Source: Gammaproteobacteria bacterium (GTDB lineage Bacteria; Pseudomonadota; Gammaproteobacteria; Enterobacterales; Alteromonadaceae). Taken from it: DNA of 64,000 bases. The stretch is taken from NCBI GenBank assembly GCA_018222405.1, contig JAAFAI010000013.1, forward strand, positions 1 to 64,000, written 5' to 3'. The translations under genes and the position numbers were made by a program. This document shows, piece by piece, positions 51,891 to 62,522 of the stretch. Positions within the stretch are counted from its first letter, which is position 1. Every line of letters starts with the position of its first letter. The notes beneath the pieces are model-generated. The model ran no database searches and was not told the DNA's origin. It was given only the letters and a program-made list of their open reading frames with translations.

Positions 51891-52817
51891 CTAAAGTGTG
51901 ACTTTTGCAGTAATTTTAGTCAAATTATCTTTAGCAAATGTGTCAAGCCAGGTTAAGTCAGGCCATCCTCGTAACCAGGTTAACTGTCTTTTTGCTAACT
52001 GCCTGGTTGCAATGATACCTTTATCACGCATTTCTGCATAGCTTAACTCACCTTTAAGATACTGCCATACCTGACGATATCCCACAGCCCGGATTGCTGG
52101 CATGTCCTCATGAAGGTCACCGCGTTCATACAACGCTTTCACTTCGTCCACCAATCCTTGCGCTAACATCAAATCAAACCTTTGTGCAATGCGATCATGT
52201 AACACGACACGCTGCTGTGGTGCAATCGCAAACTGGTCAATCTTGTACGGACAACGATAAATTGCCTTTTGCTGCCAGTGGGTTAGTGATTTCCCCGAAC
52301 TGCGATACACTTCCAGCGCCCTGGTCAGACGTTGCGGATCATTCGGATGAATGCGCTCTGCACTGACCGGATCGACCGTTTCGAGGTCGCCATGCATTGC
52401 CTGCCAACCCCGCTCATTCGCTTCACTGAGAATCGCTTCACGAATCTCAGGGTCAGACTTAGGTAGGGGCGAAATACCATTTATCAAGGCATTAAAGTAC
52501 ATAATTGTACCGCCCACCAGAATAGGCAGCTTTCCGCGGCCGTGAATTTCACTGATCAGACGTGTTGTATCGGCCACAAAGTCCGCCACAGAGTATGCCT
52601 CTGTTGGCTCAATAATATCTACCAGCCAGTGTGGCGCAACGGCCATCTCCTCGGCGGTCGGCTTGGCCGTACCAATATTCATGTGTTTATACACCAGTGC
52701 CGAGTCGACACTGATTATCTCAGCGGGTACCTGACTGGCCAGTTCCAGCGCCAACCCGGTCTTACCGGATGCGGTCGGACCCATAATCGATACTACCGGG
52801 CCTGTTTGATTACTCAT
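51891..52817 (-). CDS. miaA: tRNA dimethylallyltransferase MiaA (308 aa)
   Basis: MiaA adds the isopentenyl group to A37 of tRNAs reading UNN codons. The P-loop GPTASGKT (13-20), [16 protein letters not shown], the [19 protein letters not shown] block and the C-terminal [15 protein letters not shown] are all typical. Its start overlaps the mutL stop by 8 nt, giving translational coupling. Confidence 0.96.
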   Translation of the reverse strand: MSNQTGPVVSIMGPTASGKTGLALELASQVPAEIISVDSALVYKHMNIGTAKPTAEEMAVAPHWLVDIIEPTEAYSVADFVADTTRLISEIHGRGKLPILVGGTIMYFNALINGISPLPKSDPEIREAILSEANERGWQAMHGDLETVDPVSAERIHPNDPQRLTRALEVYRSSGKSLTHWQQKAIYRCPYKIDQFAIAPQQRVVLHDRIAQRFDLMLAQGLVDEVKALYERGDLHEDMPAIRAVGYRQVWQYLKGELSYAEMRDKGIIATRQLAKRQLTWLRGWPDLTWLDTFAKDNLTKITAKVTL

Positions 52818-54558
52818 TGTTTGTTGTTATCCACTGAATAAGCTTTTGCTGCGCCACACCAAGGCCGTTTTGTTCAAGTATGTCAGCTTGCGCCGAAACC
52901 GCCAGCTGATCAAACCACTGCCACAATGGCAATTGTTTAGTTTCCTGATTTTGCAGCGTCTGGGCTAGCGCTGAGTGGAGCGTACCTTCCTGTTTAGGAG
53001 ATGCTTCTACCAGCGCCGGAAATAAGCCGGCCCAGGGGAGCTGACGCAGCCCGCCGGGTACTTTAAGCAGGCGGGATTTGCCGCCCGTAGTGCTAATTTC
53101 AAAGCCCTGCTCAGTTAATAATGCCGTACTTTCTGCAGCCAGACTCTGGCTAACGGCCACCGGCATTAACAACGGTTGAGCGACACTCGCCTGGTTAAAT
53201 TTATCAACCAACCAGGGTTTAATTAACTGTTTGGACTCCAGCAACACACATTGGCTGGCTTGGACGTATAACCTCGCCCCTGCTAACTCTACAAAGCGTA
53301 ATTCACTCCCCGGGCTATCTGCCTGCTCGGGAGTTGGTGTCATGAGTTGCTGATAATGCTGTTGATATTGGCCGCTTACCCTGCTACTTGCCGGTGTATA
53401 CGGTGTACCACGCCCTGCCGGCTGACCTGTACCACCGGAACGCACCTGATGGGACGCCCCGGCTGGCGGGTGGTAGTCATCGTCACTGCGTTGCACAAGC
53501 GGGCGGATGTAGTCATGACTGGGCTGTGCCGATGGCTCCGGCAGCATGGCGTCCTGCGCTCCGGCACTGCTACTTAGAGCATCGCAGATAGCCTTGCAGA
53601 TAAAATCGTGTACCAGCCGGCTTTGCTGAAATCTTACTTCGTGCTTTGCCGGATGCACATTTACGTCAACTTCCTTTGGATCGATGGTTAAATACACCAC
53701 AAACGCCGGTTGCTCAGGCATTGCCAGTACTGACTCATAGGCCTGCCGTAAAGCGTGGAGAATTAGCTTGTCGCGCATACCGCGCCCATTCACAAAGCTG
53801 TACTGGCAGTCATTGCTACTGCGCATCTGGCTGACATCGCCCAGCCAGGCCTCCAGCGTGATTGAATCGTACTCACACCGGGTGTGGATAGCATGTTGTA
53901 AAAACGCCTGGCCGCAGACCTGACCCACTCTTGAGGCGAGCTGATCCTCACCCACGGCAGTGAACCGCTTGGTTACCTTACCATTGTGACGCAGCATAAA
54001 AGCCACATCCGGGCGACTTAACGCAATGCGCTTGATGACATCTTCAATATGCTGATATTCGGTTTTTTCAGTGCGTAAGAACTTGCGCCGGGCCGGGGTG
54101 TTATAAAAAATATCCGCCACATCAATAGTAGTACCGTCAGGATGGGCCGCGGGTTGCAGGGTTACCGCCATATCACGGCCTTCGCAGTTTGCCTGCCAGG
54201 CCTGCTCCTGTCCGGCTGGTTTTGAAGTTAGCGACAGGCGGCTGACTGACGAAATACTGGCCAGCGCCTCGCCCCGAAACCCCAGTGACAAAATCTGCTC
54301 CAGGTCGTCGAGCGTAGCAATCTTGCTGGTAGCGTGCCGCGACAGAGCCAGCTCCAGCTCGCCTTTAGCGATGCCTGTGCCATTATCCCGCAATTTAATG
54401 CGTTTGTGACCGCCTTTTTCGATATCGAGCTCGATGCGCGTAGCACCGGCATCCAGGCTGTTTTCTACCAGTTCCTTTACGACTGAGGCGGGGCGTTCCA
54501 CCACTTCACCGGCAGCAATCTGGTTTGCCAGTCGGGGCGGCAATAATTTAATTGGCAA
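52810..54558 (-). CDS. mutL: DNA mismatch repair protein MutL (582 aa)
   Basis: The N-terminal GHKL ATPase domain is complete: [25 protein letters not shown] (ENSLDAG), RDNGTGI and [11 protein letters not shown] Pro/Gln/Ser-rich linker (about 345-415) leads to the C-terminal dimerisation domain. No DQHAxxER endonuclease motif is present, as in E. coli MutL, which fits a species that uses MutH for strand cutting. It follows amiB by 23 bp and overlaps miaA by 8 nt. Confidence 0.96.
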   Translation of the reverse strand: MPIKLLPPRLANQIAAGEVVERPASVVKELVENSLDAGATRIELDIEKGGHKRIKLRDNGTGIAKGELELALSRHATSKIATLDDLEQILSLGFRGEALASISSVSRLSLTSKPAGQEQAWQANCEGRDMAVTLQPAAHPDGTTIDVADIFYNTPARRKFLRTEKTEYQHIEDVIKRIALSRPDVAFMLRHNGKVTKRFTAVGEDQLASRVGQVCGQAFLQHAIHTRCEYDSITLEAWLGDVSQMRSSNDCQYSFVNGRGMRDKLILHALRQAYESVLAMPEQPAFVVYLTIDPKEVDVNVHPAKHEVRFQQSRLVHDFICKAICDALSSSAGAQDAMLPEPSAQPSHDYIRPLVQRSDDDYHPPAGASHQVRSGGTGQPAGRGTPYTPASSRVSGQYQQHYQQLMTPTPEQADSPGSELRFVELAGARLYVQASQCVLLESKQLIKPWLVDKFNQASVAQPLLMPVAVSQSLAAESTALLTEQGFEISTTGGKSRLLKVPGGLRQLPWAGLFPALVEASPKQEGTLHSALAQTLQNQETKQLPLWQWFDQLAVSAQADILEQNGLGVAQQKLIQWITTNNE

Positions 54559-54581
54559 AGAAAATCCTGTTAACGTTTTGC

Positions 54582-55901
54582 TTAGGTACTTGGAATAGTG
54601 AGCACCTGCCCGATGCGGACCATGTCACTATTGAGATTATTGGCGGCTTTAATGCTGCTGACTTTTACATTATAGCGCTGTGCCAGCAGGGATAAAGACT
54701 CCCCACTGCGTACTTTATGCGTACGTGTTTCCGATTTTATCGAGGCCCAAAGCGTGCCATCCGGCGGTGTTTGTCGAAAGTAGCGCTTAGTTGCCGACAA
54801 CAGCGCATCGGCCAGCTGTTGGCGGTATTTGGACCAGTTCAGATTTTTTTCTTCCTGCGGATTGGAAATGAACCCGACCTCGACCAGTATGGAAGGAATA
54901 TCCGGAGCGGTTAATACCGCGAAACTCGCCGCCTGAGGCGCACGTTTGTGCAGGCGTGTAATCCCCTTTAACTCGCTAATGACTTTTTTACTCAGGTCGT
55001 AGCTGGTCGACATGGAATGGTCCATGGACAGACCAAGGATCGTTTCGGCCAGATAACGCTCTGAGGCATTATCCGAAATAACTTCTGCCGCGCCGCCGAG
55101 TAATTCTGAGTGGCGTTCACTTTTTTCCAGCCAGCGACCCAGTTCACTGTCGGCACGGCGCATAGACAGCACCCATACTGATGCCCCGCGGGGCTCGGGC
55201 TGACTAAACGCATCGGCATGAATCGAAATCAGCAAATCCGCTTTATGCTTACGGGCCACTTCCGGACGGCCATTGGGAGAGATGTAATAATCACCACTGC
55301 GTGTCATCACCGCGCGCATACCGGTTTCGGCGTTAATCCGGCTCTCGAGCATTTTAGCGATGCTCAGAGTAATATTTTTTTCAAAGCTGCCAGCAGGGCC
55401 GATTGAGCCAGGATCCTTACCGCCATGACCAGCGTCGATTGCCACAATTATATCGCGGTCGCGACTGGACTGATTCATATCCAACACTACCCCAGGCTCT
55501 CCGGAGGGCGCAGTGTCCACCAGATCAACCACCAGCCGGTGGCCTTTATCTTCGGCCGGCGGAATAGCAAACAATGCGGTTTCGGCCTTGCGGTTTAGTT
55601 CCAGAACGATGCGCGTAGACGAATTGTCTTTGGGCGTGGAGTAACGGACCCGCTTGAGTAACGGCCCCTGCTTATCGATATCCAACGACGTATCGCTTTG
55701 GGTTGCGGCCAGATCTATCACCAACCGATCCGGGTTACGAAGGGTAAAATAGGTAAATTCAGGGGAACTCTTGAGATCAAAAACCACCCGCGTACTGCCA
55801 TCAGATGGCCATACACGCATATTGTTTATGTCGTTTGCAGCACTCACACTAAAGGTAAGTAAGCACAAACTTATTAAAAGTAGTAATTTGTCGCGCAACA
55901 T
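54582..55901 (-). CDS. amiB: N-acetylmuramoyl-L-alanine amidase AmiB (439 aa)
   Basis: A signal peptide (1-21) is followed by an AMIN domain (about 25-125) for envelope targeting, then a zinc-dependent Amidase_3 domain (about 150-370; [41 protein letters not shown]) and one LysM repeat (about 391-437). It splits septal peptidoglycan during division. E. coli AmiB lacks LysM; a C-terminal LysM is common in Vibrio and Alteromonas relatives. It precedes mutL as in other gammaproteobacteria. Confidence 0.95.
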   Translation of the reverse strand: MLRDKLLLLISLCLLTFSVSAANDINNMRVWPSDGSTRVVFDLKSSPEFTYFTLRNPDRLVIDLAATQSDTSLDIDKQGPLLKRVRYSTPKDNSSTRIVLELNRKAETALFAIPPAEDKGHRLVVDLVDTAPSGEPGVVLDMNQSSRDRDIIVAIDAGHGGKDPGSIGPAGSFEKNITLSIAKMLESRINAETGMRAVMTRSGDYYISPNGRPEVARKHKADLLISIHADAFSQPEPRGASVWVLSMRRADSELGRWLEKSERHSELLGGAAEVISDNASERYLAETILGLSMDHSMSTSYDLSKKVISELKGITRLHKRAPQAASFAVLTAPDIPSILVEVGFISNPQEEKNLNWSKYRQQLADALLSATKRYFRQTPPDGTLWASIKSETRTHKVRSGESLSLLAQRYNVKVSSIKAANNLNSDMVRIGQVLTIPST

Positions 55902-55974
55902 ACTTAGCCCTGGTGTTGAATTATATTTATCAGGCCGTAAATTCCCCCGAAGAACGATCGGATCCAGCGCCAGG

Positions 55975-56457
55975 CTATATCCTTTTACACAGTTGCAAGG
56001 CTGCTCGCCCTGTTAGCGAGATCGCAGCAATGCCGAATCGTCTTCCAGACTTGTCTGGTTCTATACTAATCACTAAATCCGCTGGTGCCAAGTTTTGACC
56101 ACCATTTTGCGGCCACTCAATAAGGCAAACGCGATTATCGCCAAAATAATCACGGATCCCCATAAACTCCAGTTCTTCAGGATCCGCCAGTCGGTACAGG
56201 TCGAAATGGAAGACTTCCAGACCAGCCAGCGAATACGGTTCAACCAGCGTATAGGTAGGACTCTTAACATTTCCTGAATGACCCAGAGCCTGAATAAAAT
56301 GACGGCTGAATGTGGTTTTACCAGCTCCCAGATCACCTTGCAGATAAACCACTATTCCTTGCGGTAACTGCTGCTTGACCGCCTGAGCCAGATCAGTGGC
56401 CAGTTTCGCCGTGTCCTGTTCAGTTGCCGCGTAGAACGCCCCTTGCGCTAATGCCAT
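55975..56457 (-). CDS. tsaE: tRNA threonylcarbamoyladenosine biosynthesis protein TsaE (160 aa)
   Basis: A small P-loop ATPase: Walker [10 protein letters not shown] (41-49), then [26 protein letters not shown] and LIEWPQNGG. It powers the TsaB-TsaD complex that makes t6A37 in tRNAs reading ANN codons. It lies 22 bp downstream of nnrD and 73 bp upstream of amiB. Essential in most bacteria. Confidence 0.95.
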   Translation of the reverse strand: MALAQGAFYAATEQDTAKLATDLAQAVKQQLPQGIVVYLQGDLGAGKTTFSRHFIQALGHSGNVKSPTYTLVEPYSLAGLEVFHFDLYRLADPEELEFMGIRDYFGDNRVCLIEWPQNGGQNLAPADLVISIEPDKSGRRFGIAAISLTGRAALQLCKRI

Positions 56458-56479
56458 ACCGATTACTACTACTCAATGA

Positions 56480-57979
56480 TTACTGATTAACTAACGCTCG
56501 CAGTGACTCGAACAAATCACTGGCAAGCATTCCACGCTGACCATACAGACGTGCCACCTCATCGCCGGCTTTAGCATGAATGGAAACGCCGTATTTGGTT
56601 GCAATATCCTTGCTAAGCCCCTGAGCCAGCAATGACCCAAGAATACCACTTAACACATCGCCCATACCAGCAGTGGCCATCCCTGGATTACCGTGCTGAC
56701 ATACCCAGGTCTGGGTTTCATTATCGATAATCGAACCGGCGCCTTTGAGCACACAGGTAGCATGAAATTTCTGTGCACATTGTTTGGTACTGTTGAACCG
56801 GTCGGCTTCCACTTCATCTACGCTGGTATTGAGTAACCGCGCCGCTTCACCGGCATGGGGCGTAATAATGCAATCAGTGATGGTGTACGACAGCGCATGT
56901 TTGCTTAACAGATTCAATGCATCGGCATCGATGACCATGGGTTTCGGATGAGTCTGACAATGCTTCATAGCTTGTTCAAACGCCGCCAGCGCCCAGTCAT
57001 CCTGACCAAGGCCCGGGCCAATGACCACGCAGGATGCCCAGTTCAGCGCGTCTTGCAAATTCTCGTGAGACACCATCAGCTCTGGCCGGCCGGCGCTCAC
57101 CTGAATCGTCGACGCTTCGTGACAAAATACTTTCACCAGCCCTGTGCCACAGCGCAGTGCCGCCTCGCTGGCCAGACGAATAGCACCTGCAGTGCCGCGA
57201 TTACCGCCGATACATAGCAGCCTGCCATAGGTCCCCTTATGGCTGTGGATTTCTCGCGGAGCCATGCCCTGGAACTGCTCGATAGTCAGTAATGTGGCAG
57301 AGGAACGAGCTAGCTCAACAAAAGCTTTACCAATGCCCAGATCGTCGAACACTAAACGGCCACAGGATTGTTTACCAGCGCCGGTGGTTAACCCGGGTTT
57401 AATGCCAACGAAGGTGACGGTTACATCCGCCTCAATGCAGCGCCCCAACGACTGACCAGTATTGGAGTCGAGGCCGGAAGGCACATCGATACTTACTACC
57501 GGCTTATCGGCTTGATTAACCGCATCGATAATGTCGGCAAACTCATTGCGGATATAACTATTGATGCCAGTGCCTAACAGCGCATCGACGATTAGCTCAC
57601 ATTTATCCAGGTGGGCAGCGGTAAAAGGCTCAATTTTGCCGCCTGCGTCGAGCCATTTTTGCTGCGCTGTGCCAGCATCGCCCTCTAGGATGCGGTGCGG
57701 CTCAACGGCACACAACAAAACCTGCTTACCGGCTTCTTTGGCATGTAACGCAGCAATGTAACCGTCGCCGGCGTTATTGCCCTGGCCGACCAGCACTAAA
57801 AACACATCGGTATTCGGCAGTAACAACTGACACTGCTTAAATACCGCCTTACCGGCGCGCTGCATCAGCTCAAACATTTCCACACCGGACTGTTCAGCCG
57901 CAGTACGTTCATTTTCCCGAACCTGGTCGGCGCGATAGAGTTTATATGGTAAGCTGTCGAGCAGTTGAGTATCTAGCAT
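56480..57979 (-). CDS. nnrD: Bifunctional NAD(P)H-hydrate epimerase/dehydratase (499 aa)
   Basis: The N-terminal epimerase half (about 1-215; GQGNNAGDGY at 65-74, IVDALLGTGI, DVPSGLDSNTG) and the C-terminal ribokinase-fold dehydratase half (about 235-490; GGNRGTAGAIRLA, DADALN, TPHAGEAARL, GMATAGMGDVLSG) are fused, as in E. coli Nnr (YjeF). It repairs hydrated NAD(P)H. Its ATG is directly next to the queG start on the other strand (0-6 bp), so its promoter must lie inside queG. Confidence 0.95.
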   Translation of the reverse strand: MLDTQLLDSLPYKLYRADQVRENERTAAEQSGVEMFELMQRAGKAVFKQCQLLLPNTDVFLVLVGQGNNAGDGYIAALHAKEAGKQVLLCAVEPHRILEGDAGTAQQKWLDAGGKIEPFTAAHLDKCELIVDALLGTGINSYIRNEFADIIDAVNQADKPVVSIDVPSGLDSNTGQSLGRCIEADVTVTFVGIKPGLTTGAGKQSCGRLVFDDLGIGKAFVELARSSATLLTIEQFQGMAPREIHSHKGTYGRLLCIGGNRGTAGAIRLASEAALRCGTGLVKVFCHEASTIQVSAGRPELMVSHENLQDALNWASCVVIGPGLGQDDWALAAFEQAMKHCQTHPKPMVIDADALNLLSKHALSYTITDCIITPHAGEAARLLNTSVDEVEADRFNSTKQCAQKFHATCVLKGAGSIIDNETQTWVCQHGNPGMATAGMGDVLSGILGSLLAQGLSKDIATKYGVSIHAKAGDEVARLYGQRGMLASDLFESLRALVNQ

Positions 57980-57985
57980 GTGTAC

Positions 57986-59128
57986 ATGTCCACTTTACAA
58001 TCGATAGATCTGGTCAATTTGGTAGACGATATCAAGGCTTGGGCCGTTGCGCTAGGCTTTCAGCAGGTTGGTATCAGTGATATTGATCTTAGTCAGCATG
58101 AATATGCCCTGCAACAGTGGCTGGATAACCAGTATCACGGCGAAATGGACTACATGGCCAGCCATGGAATGAAGCGGGCACGGCCGGCAGAATTGGTGCC
58201 GGGCACCGTTCGGGTAATATCCGTGAGAATGGACTACCTCCCTCCCGATGCGTCGTTTGCCCGCCATCTTAAAGACGGCAACATTGCCTATATCTCTCGC
58301 TATGCCCTTGGCCGCGATTACCACAAGGTATTACGTAAAAAGCTCAAGCAACTTGGCGAGCAGATCAGTGAGCGCCTGGCTGGCACCCAGTACCGCCCGT
58401 TTGTGGACTCTGCACCGGTACTGGAACATGCCATAGCCGAAAAAGCCGGACTGGGCTGGACCGGCAAACACTCTCTTACCCTTAATAAACAAGCAGGTTC
58501 GTGGTTTTTCCTCGGCGAGTTATTTATTAACCTGCCGCTACCGGTGGATGAGCCGGTGGAAGAAAACTGTGGCACCTGCACTGCCTGTATGACCATGTGT
58601 CCCACTCAGGCTATTGTTGCGCCTTACCAGGTAGATGCCAGACGCTGTATTTCTTATCTGACCATTGAATATAACGGCGTGATCCCCGAAGAGTTACGAG
58701 CGGCCATGGGTAATCGTATTTACGGTTGCGATGATTGTCAGCTGGTGTGTCCGTGGAATCGCTTTGCCCCGGTCACGACAGAAAGTGATTTTCATCCACG
58801 CAAGGTGTTGCACGGGCAATCACTACTGACCTTATTTGATTGGGACGAAAAGACGTTTTTACAAAACACCGAAGGCTCGCCAATTCGCCGCATTGGTTAT
58901 GCAAAATGGCAGCGTAATCTGTGCGTTGCTATCGGCAATGCACCGTATTCAGAAGAGTATATTGTCGCGCTCAATGCAGCAAAGGATGTAGCCTGTGAGC
59001 TGGTATTGCCCCATTTAGAATGGGCCTTAGATCAACAGCACCGTAAACAACAGGACCGCAGTGACGAGAATCGCCAGTTAGCCAGGTTAACCCGGACTAT
59101 TGAGAAAGGATTGCCGCGCGACGCATAA
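57986..59128 (+). CDS. queG: Epoxyqueuosine reductase QueG (380 aa)
   Basis: QueG carries out the last step of queuosine synthesis in tRNA, using cobalamin and two [4Fe-4S] clusters. The cluster ligands are visible: CGTCTACMTMCP, then C in RRCISY, and CDDCQLVCP. The catalytic Asp is in FVDSAPVLE. The ATG at 57986 is chosen over GTG 57980 by comparison with E. coli QueG (start at about the same distance from the LGFQQVGISD block). There is no leader between it and nnrD, so a ribosome site overlaps the nnrD start. Confidence 0.94.
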   Translation: MSTLQSIDLVNLVDDIKAWAVALGFQQVGISDIDLSQHEYALQQWLDNQYHGEMDYMASHGMKRARPAELVPGTVRVISVRMDYLPPDASFARHLKDGNIAYISRYALGRDYHKVLRKKLKQLGEQISERLAGTQYRPFVDSAPVLEHAIAEKAGLGWTGKHSLTLNKQAGSWFFLGELFINLPLPVDEPVEENCGTCTACMTMCPTQAIVAPYQVDARRCISYLTIEYNGVIPEELRAAMGNRIYGCDDCQLVCPWNRFAPVTTESDFHPRKVLHGQSLLTLFDWDEKTFLQNTEGSPIRRIGYAKWQRNLCVAIGNAPYSEEYIVALNAAKDVACELVLPHLEWALDQQHRKQQDRSDENRQLARLTRTIEKGLPRDA

Positions 59129-59151
59129 CGTCGTGCGGCGAATTAACGCTT

Positions 59152-60243
59152 TTACTTGTGATACTGGGCGCTTAAGCGGTGTACCGCCTCCACAAACACA
59201 CCGGCGTGCTCAGGCGGCACATCCAGGTGGATACCGTGACCAAGGTTGAAAACGTGGCCAGTTCCTTCACCAAAACCAGCCAGAATATCGCCGACTTCCT
59301 GCTCGATACGCGCAGGTGGTGCATATAACATAGACGGGTCCATATTGCCTTGCAGGGCAACTTTGTCGCCGACCCGGGCTTTTGCTTCAGCAATATCGAT
59401 GGTCCAGTCGAGACCTACCGCATCACAGCCGGTTGCTGCGATCGCTTCCAGCCACATGCCGCCGTTTTTAGTAAACAGCGTAACCGGCACGCGGCGTCCC
59501 TCGCTCTCGCGGGTTAAGCCTTCCACAATACGCTGCATATACTGCAACGAGAATTCTTTGTAATCCCTTGGTGACAACACGCCGCCCCAGGTATCAAACA
59601 CCATTACTGATTGTGCACCCGCGGCAATTTGCGCATTTAAGTAACTGGTTACAGAGTCTGCCAGTTTGCCCAGCAGGGCGTGAAGTACCTGCGGCTCAGC
59701 GAACGCCATTTTCTTAATTTTGGTAAATGCCTTGCTCGAACCACCTTCAACCATATAGGTGGCCAGTGTCCACGGGCTGCCGGAAAAGCCGATAAGCGGC
59801 ACGTCACCTTTAAGTTCACGGCGGATGGTACGCACAGCGTTCATGACATACTGGAGCTCGCCCTCCGGGTCCGGAACGCCAATGCGATCGACATCGGCTT
59901 TACAGGTAATCGGACGTTCGAAACGCGGGCCTTCACCAGTTTCAAAATATAAACCCAGTCCCATTGCATCAGGGATGGTAAGAATATCCGAGAACAGGAT
60001 CGCAGCATCCAGCGGGAAACGACGCAGCGGTTGCAAGGTGACTTCGCAGGCCAGCTCGGCGTTTTTACACAACGACATAAAGTCGCCGGCAACGGCACGG
60101 GTGGCTTTATATTCTGGTAAATAACGACCAGCCTGTCGCATCATCCATACCGGTGTTACGTCTACAGGTTGCTTTAGCAACGCACGCAGATAACGGTCAT
60201 TTTTTAAGGCTGGGCGCTCAAGGCTGCCATTGGTTTCTGCCAT
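59152..60243 (-). CDS. hemE: Uroporphyrinogen decarboxylase (363 aa)
   Basis: HemE makes coproporphyrinogen III in heme synthesis. [35 protein letters not shown] (Arg and Asp substrate-binding region) and [15 protein letters not shown] are near-identical to E. coli HemE. The ATG at 60243 with GGGGA 5 nt upstream is preferred to a TTG six codons earlier. It has a slightly longer N-terminus ([11 protein letters not shown]) than the E. coli protein. It lies downstream of nudC on the same strand, but a promoter-like element and a plus-strand terminator stand between them. Confidence 0.96.
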   Translation of the reverse strand: MAETNGSLERPALKNDRYLRALLKQPVDVTPVWMMRQAGRYLPEYKATRAVAGDFMSLCKNAELACEVTLQPLRRFPLDAAILFSDILTIPDAMGLGLYFETGEGPRFERPITCKADVDRIGVPDPEGELQYVMNAVRTIRRELKGDVPLIGFSGSPWTLATYMVEGGSSKAFTKIKKMAFAEPQVLHALLGKLADSVTSYLNAQIAAGAQSVMVFDTWGGVLSPRDYKEFSLQYMQRIVEGLTRESEGRRVPVTLFTKNGGMWLEAIAATGCDAVGLDWTIDIAEAKARVGDKVALQGNMDPSMLYAPPARIEQEVGDILAGFGEGTGHVFNLGHGIHLDVPPEHAGVFVEAVHRLSAQYHK

Positions 60244-60285
60244 GGGGATCCCCGGAATCAATTACACTACAAAAAATTGGCGGCG

Positions 60286-60294
60286 AGTATAGCA
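60286..60294 (-). promoter_or_regulatory. Extended -10 promoter candidate for hemE
   Basis: The minus strand reads TGCTATACT, an extended -10 (TGn plus TATACT), about 40 nt before the hemE ATG. The matching -35 position (ACGCAT, 60309-60314) is weak, as is often the case with extended -10 promoters. Confidence 0.45.
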
Positions 60295-60433
60295 AGATTT
60301 GGCGAATGATGCGTATAAATGAAGAGTCTGATGAAAATTGCAGCAATTTACTTGATTTATCGCAAATGCTTTGCTACTTCTATTAAGCATAAATACAGAA
60401 GCTCGCCAACGGGCCCTCAGCTAAACATACTCG

Positions 60434-60458
60434 AACCCCGCACTTTGCGGGGTTTTTT
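60434..60458 (+). terminator. Plus-strand intrinsic terminator without an upstream gene
   Basis: AACCCCGC (60434-60441), loop ACTTT, GCGGGGTT and a T6 run (60453-60458) form a textbook terminator on the plus strand. The genes on both sides (hemE and nudC) are on the minus strand. The opposite strand has no U-tract. It could end a small RNA starting between 60300 and 60400 or block antisense transcription into nudC. Confidence 0.8.
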
Positions 60459-60475
60459 ATTACATTTTTACCAGA

Positions 60476-61312
60476 TTAAGGCACCTGGCGAAGACGCTCA
60501 ATTAATGTTTCGAGAATCTTGCCGGCAATCGACAGTTTAGGTGGCAGCATTGGCAGGTTATCAATGTGATACCAGTCTGCATCGACAATTTCTTTCTCAT
60601 CAATAACAATATCGCCACTGTCATATTCAGCGATGTAACCCATCATCAGTGAATGCGGGAATGGCCATGCCTGGCTGCCAAAGTATTCCAGGTTTTTAAT
60701 TTTGACTCCCACCTCTTCGCCGACTTCCCGGTGCGTAGCCTGTTCAACACTTTCGCCGCTTTCAACAAACCCGGCGATAATCGAGTACATTTTGGGGTTA
60801 CTGTGGCGCACACCTCTGGCTAACAGGATTTCCTTACCACGGTAAACCGCCACAATTGTGCACGGCGAAACACGCGGGTAGCAACGGTGCCCACACTGAT
60901 GGCACTGTACTGCCATTTCCCAGTCCACAGGCCGGGTAGGTGAACCACAGCGGCCACAGAATCGATGCGTGCGCTGAAAATACACATATTGCCAGGCGCG
61001 GGAGAGGGTTTCGTAAGTTACCGGCGGCTCACTGGTCATCAATTCCCGTAAACCGGCATTGCGCCAACCGTCGGCACTGATATTCTCAGCACCCAGGTCG
61101 ATTATATATAGCGGATGAGAGAGCGGTAAGTCAGCAGCATGCAGGTGGTGAACCTGATCATGATAGTGATGCAAGAAAGGCAAATCTGACCAACTCATTA
61201 ATGGCAGCAGCTCCCCTTCTTCAGGCACCAGCAACTGATCGCGATTGAAGATAAGCCAGTGACCCGGCTGCACTAGGGAGTTTCCTGTAAACTTTAACAT
61301 ATCAGCTACCAT
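60476..61312 (-). CDS. nudC: NAD-capped RNA / NADH pyrophosphatase NudC (278 aa)
   Basis: A zinc ribbon (CGRC 119-122 and CHQC 137-140) is followed by the Nudix box GFVESGESVEQATHREVGEE (181-200) and VG. The NudC-specific SQAWPFPHS motif (213-221) marks NADH specificity. It removes NAD caps from RNA and splits NADH. The N-terminal domain (1-110) is longer and less conserved. ATG 61300, four codons in, is an alternative; neither start has a clear Shine-Dalgarno sequence. It is divergent from rsd, as in E. coli. Confidence 0.94.
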   Translation of the reverse strand: MVADMLKFTGNSLVQPGHWLIFNRDQLLVPEEGELLPLMSWSDLPFLHHYHDQVHHLHAADLPLSHPLYIIDLGAENISADGWRNAGLRELMTSEPPVTYETLSRAWQYVYFQRTHRFCGRCGSPTRPVDWEMAVQCHQCGHRCYPRVSPCTIVAVYRGKEILLARGVRHSNPKMYSIIAGFVESGESVEQATHREVGEEVGVKIKNLEYFGSQAWPFPHSLMMGYIAEYDSGDIVIDEKEIVDADWYHIDNLPMLPPKLSIAGKILETLIERLRQVP

Positions 61313-61505
61313 TACGACGTTGTTAATATCCTAACACAGTGGCATTTAATTGAGCCAAGAAGCGCAGCTTTTTTACCTACTGCACAGTTAATTTCTATTA
61401 TCCTTTAGATGGTTAAGGTGAATTATTTCCGACTGTCATTTGTGAGACTCTGAGGCAGTGTTATACTCAAATTAGATTGATGACAACCTCATGAGGAAGT
61501 TCAGA

Positions 61506-61970
61506 GTGTTAAATCAGGTAGAAATAGCCCGGCAACGCTGGGGTGGCGCGAGTAAAACCATTGATAACTGGCTGGATGAACGCCGGCAGTTACTGATCCA
61601 GTATTGCCATTTAGCCGGGGTCAATTACCAATCAGCTAATACTCTGCCTGATGAAGCCGAGGTAAATGAATTTTGTGCACTGCTTATGGATTACCTGTCG
61701 GTAGGCCATTTTGAGGTGTACGAAATGCTGGTGAGCGATGATGACGGTGGACAAGCCCTGAAACAGGAATTATTTCCGAAAATCAGCGCGACTACTGACC
61801 AGGCGCTGGACTTTAACGATCAATTTGCCGAAGGTTTTAACGCACAAAATACCGGGGAGTTTGAAGTCGCCATTACTCAGTTAGGGGAAGCCCTGGATGA
61901 TCGCTTCGAATTGGAAGACAGATTAATACAGAGGATGCATGGCCTCGTCAATAACTCTGTAACCGGGTAG
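61506..61970 (+). CDS. rsd: Sigma-70 regulator Rsd/AlgQ family (154 aa)
   Basis: A helical-bundle protein that binds sigma-70 region 4 and shifts RNA polymerase to other sigma factors in stationary phase. It keeps the family line IDNWLDERRQLLIQYCHLAGV, LMDYLSVGHFEVYE and LGEALDDRFELEDRLI. GTG 61506 is chosen because AGGAAG lies 6 nt upstream and the product MLNQVEIA starts like E. coli Rsd. ATG 61491 lacks a ribosome site. It is divergent from nudC-hemE, the conserved order. Confidence 0.9.
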   Translation: MLNQVEIARQRWGGASKTIDNWLDERRQLLIQYCHLAGVNYQSANTLPDEAEVNEFCALLMDYLSVGHFEVYEMLVSDDDGGQALKQELFPKISATTDQALDFNDQFAEGFNAQNTGEFEVAITQLGEALDDRFELEDRLIQRMHGLVNNSVTG

Positions 61971-62048
61971 CGGTTAGCGTCCCGGTCTGGAAACAGTTAT
62001 CATAATTTCTTATGCCACTAATCCGTATCAAAATTATTAAAATTCAGC

Positions 62049-62522
62049 ATGAAAAATAGCACTATAATAAGTAAAGCAAGAGCCTACTGTGAGCAACGGG
62101 GAGCACGATTTACCCCTCTTAGGGAAAAAGTGTATGAACTCATGCTGGAGAAGCACGGTCCCATGGGAGCCTATGAGCTGCTCGACGGCCTGAAAGAAAC
62201 CGAGTCCAGCGCCAAACCGGCAACCGTGTACCGGGCACTGGACTTTTTACTCGACTTTGGCCTTATTCACCGCCTTGAGTCTACTAATGCGTTTGTGGCC
62301 TGCTATCATTTTGGTTGCCATCACCCGGTACAGTTTCTAATTTGCGACAGTTGTGGTGACGTCTCAGAGATACAGTCAGAAGGATTGAAAGAAACCCTGG
62401 ATAACCAGGCAAAACAACACGGCTTCAAAATTTCCAAGCAAACCATTGAAGCCCACGGCCTTTGTGCAGACTGTCAGGAGAGTGAGTCAACTACACTGGG
62501 AGAGGAACAACATGAATGCTGA
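62049..62522 (+). CDS. zur: Fur-family zinc uptake regulator Zur (157 aa)
   Basis: A winged helix (about 1-85; TPLREKVYELMLEKHGPMGAYELLD, then KPATVYRALDFLLDFGLIHRLES) precedes the metal-binding and dimer domain. The structural zinc pairs are CDSC (99-102) and CADC (139-142). The HFGCHHPVQFLIC segment and the lack of the Fur HHDH pattern favour Zur over Fur. It represses zinc import genes when zinc is plentiful. It is followed by cheX and yjbQ with 11-nt overlaps, so all three are translated from one message. No Shine-Dalgarno sequence is evident. Confidence 0.88.
   Translation: MKNSTIISKARAYCEQRGARFTPLREKVYELMLEKHGPMGAYELLDGLKETESSAKPATVYRALDFLLDFGLIHRLESTNAFVACYHFGCHHPVQFLICDSCGDVSEIQSEGLKETLDNQAKQHGFKISKQTIEAHGLCADCQESESTTLGEEQHEC

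Noticed and set aside
52810..54558. MutL with endonuclease activity
   Set aside because: No DQHAxxER-type metal motif in the C-terminal domain; it follows the E. coli pattern without nuclease.
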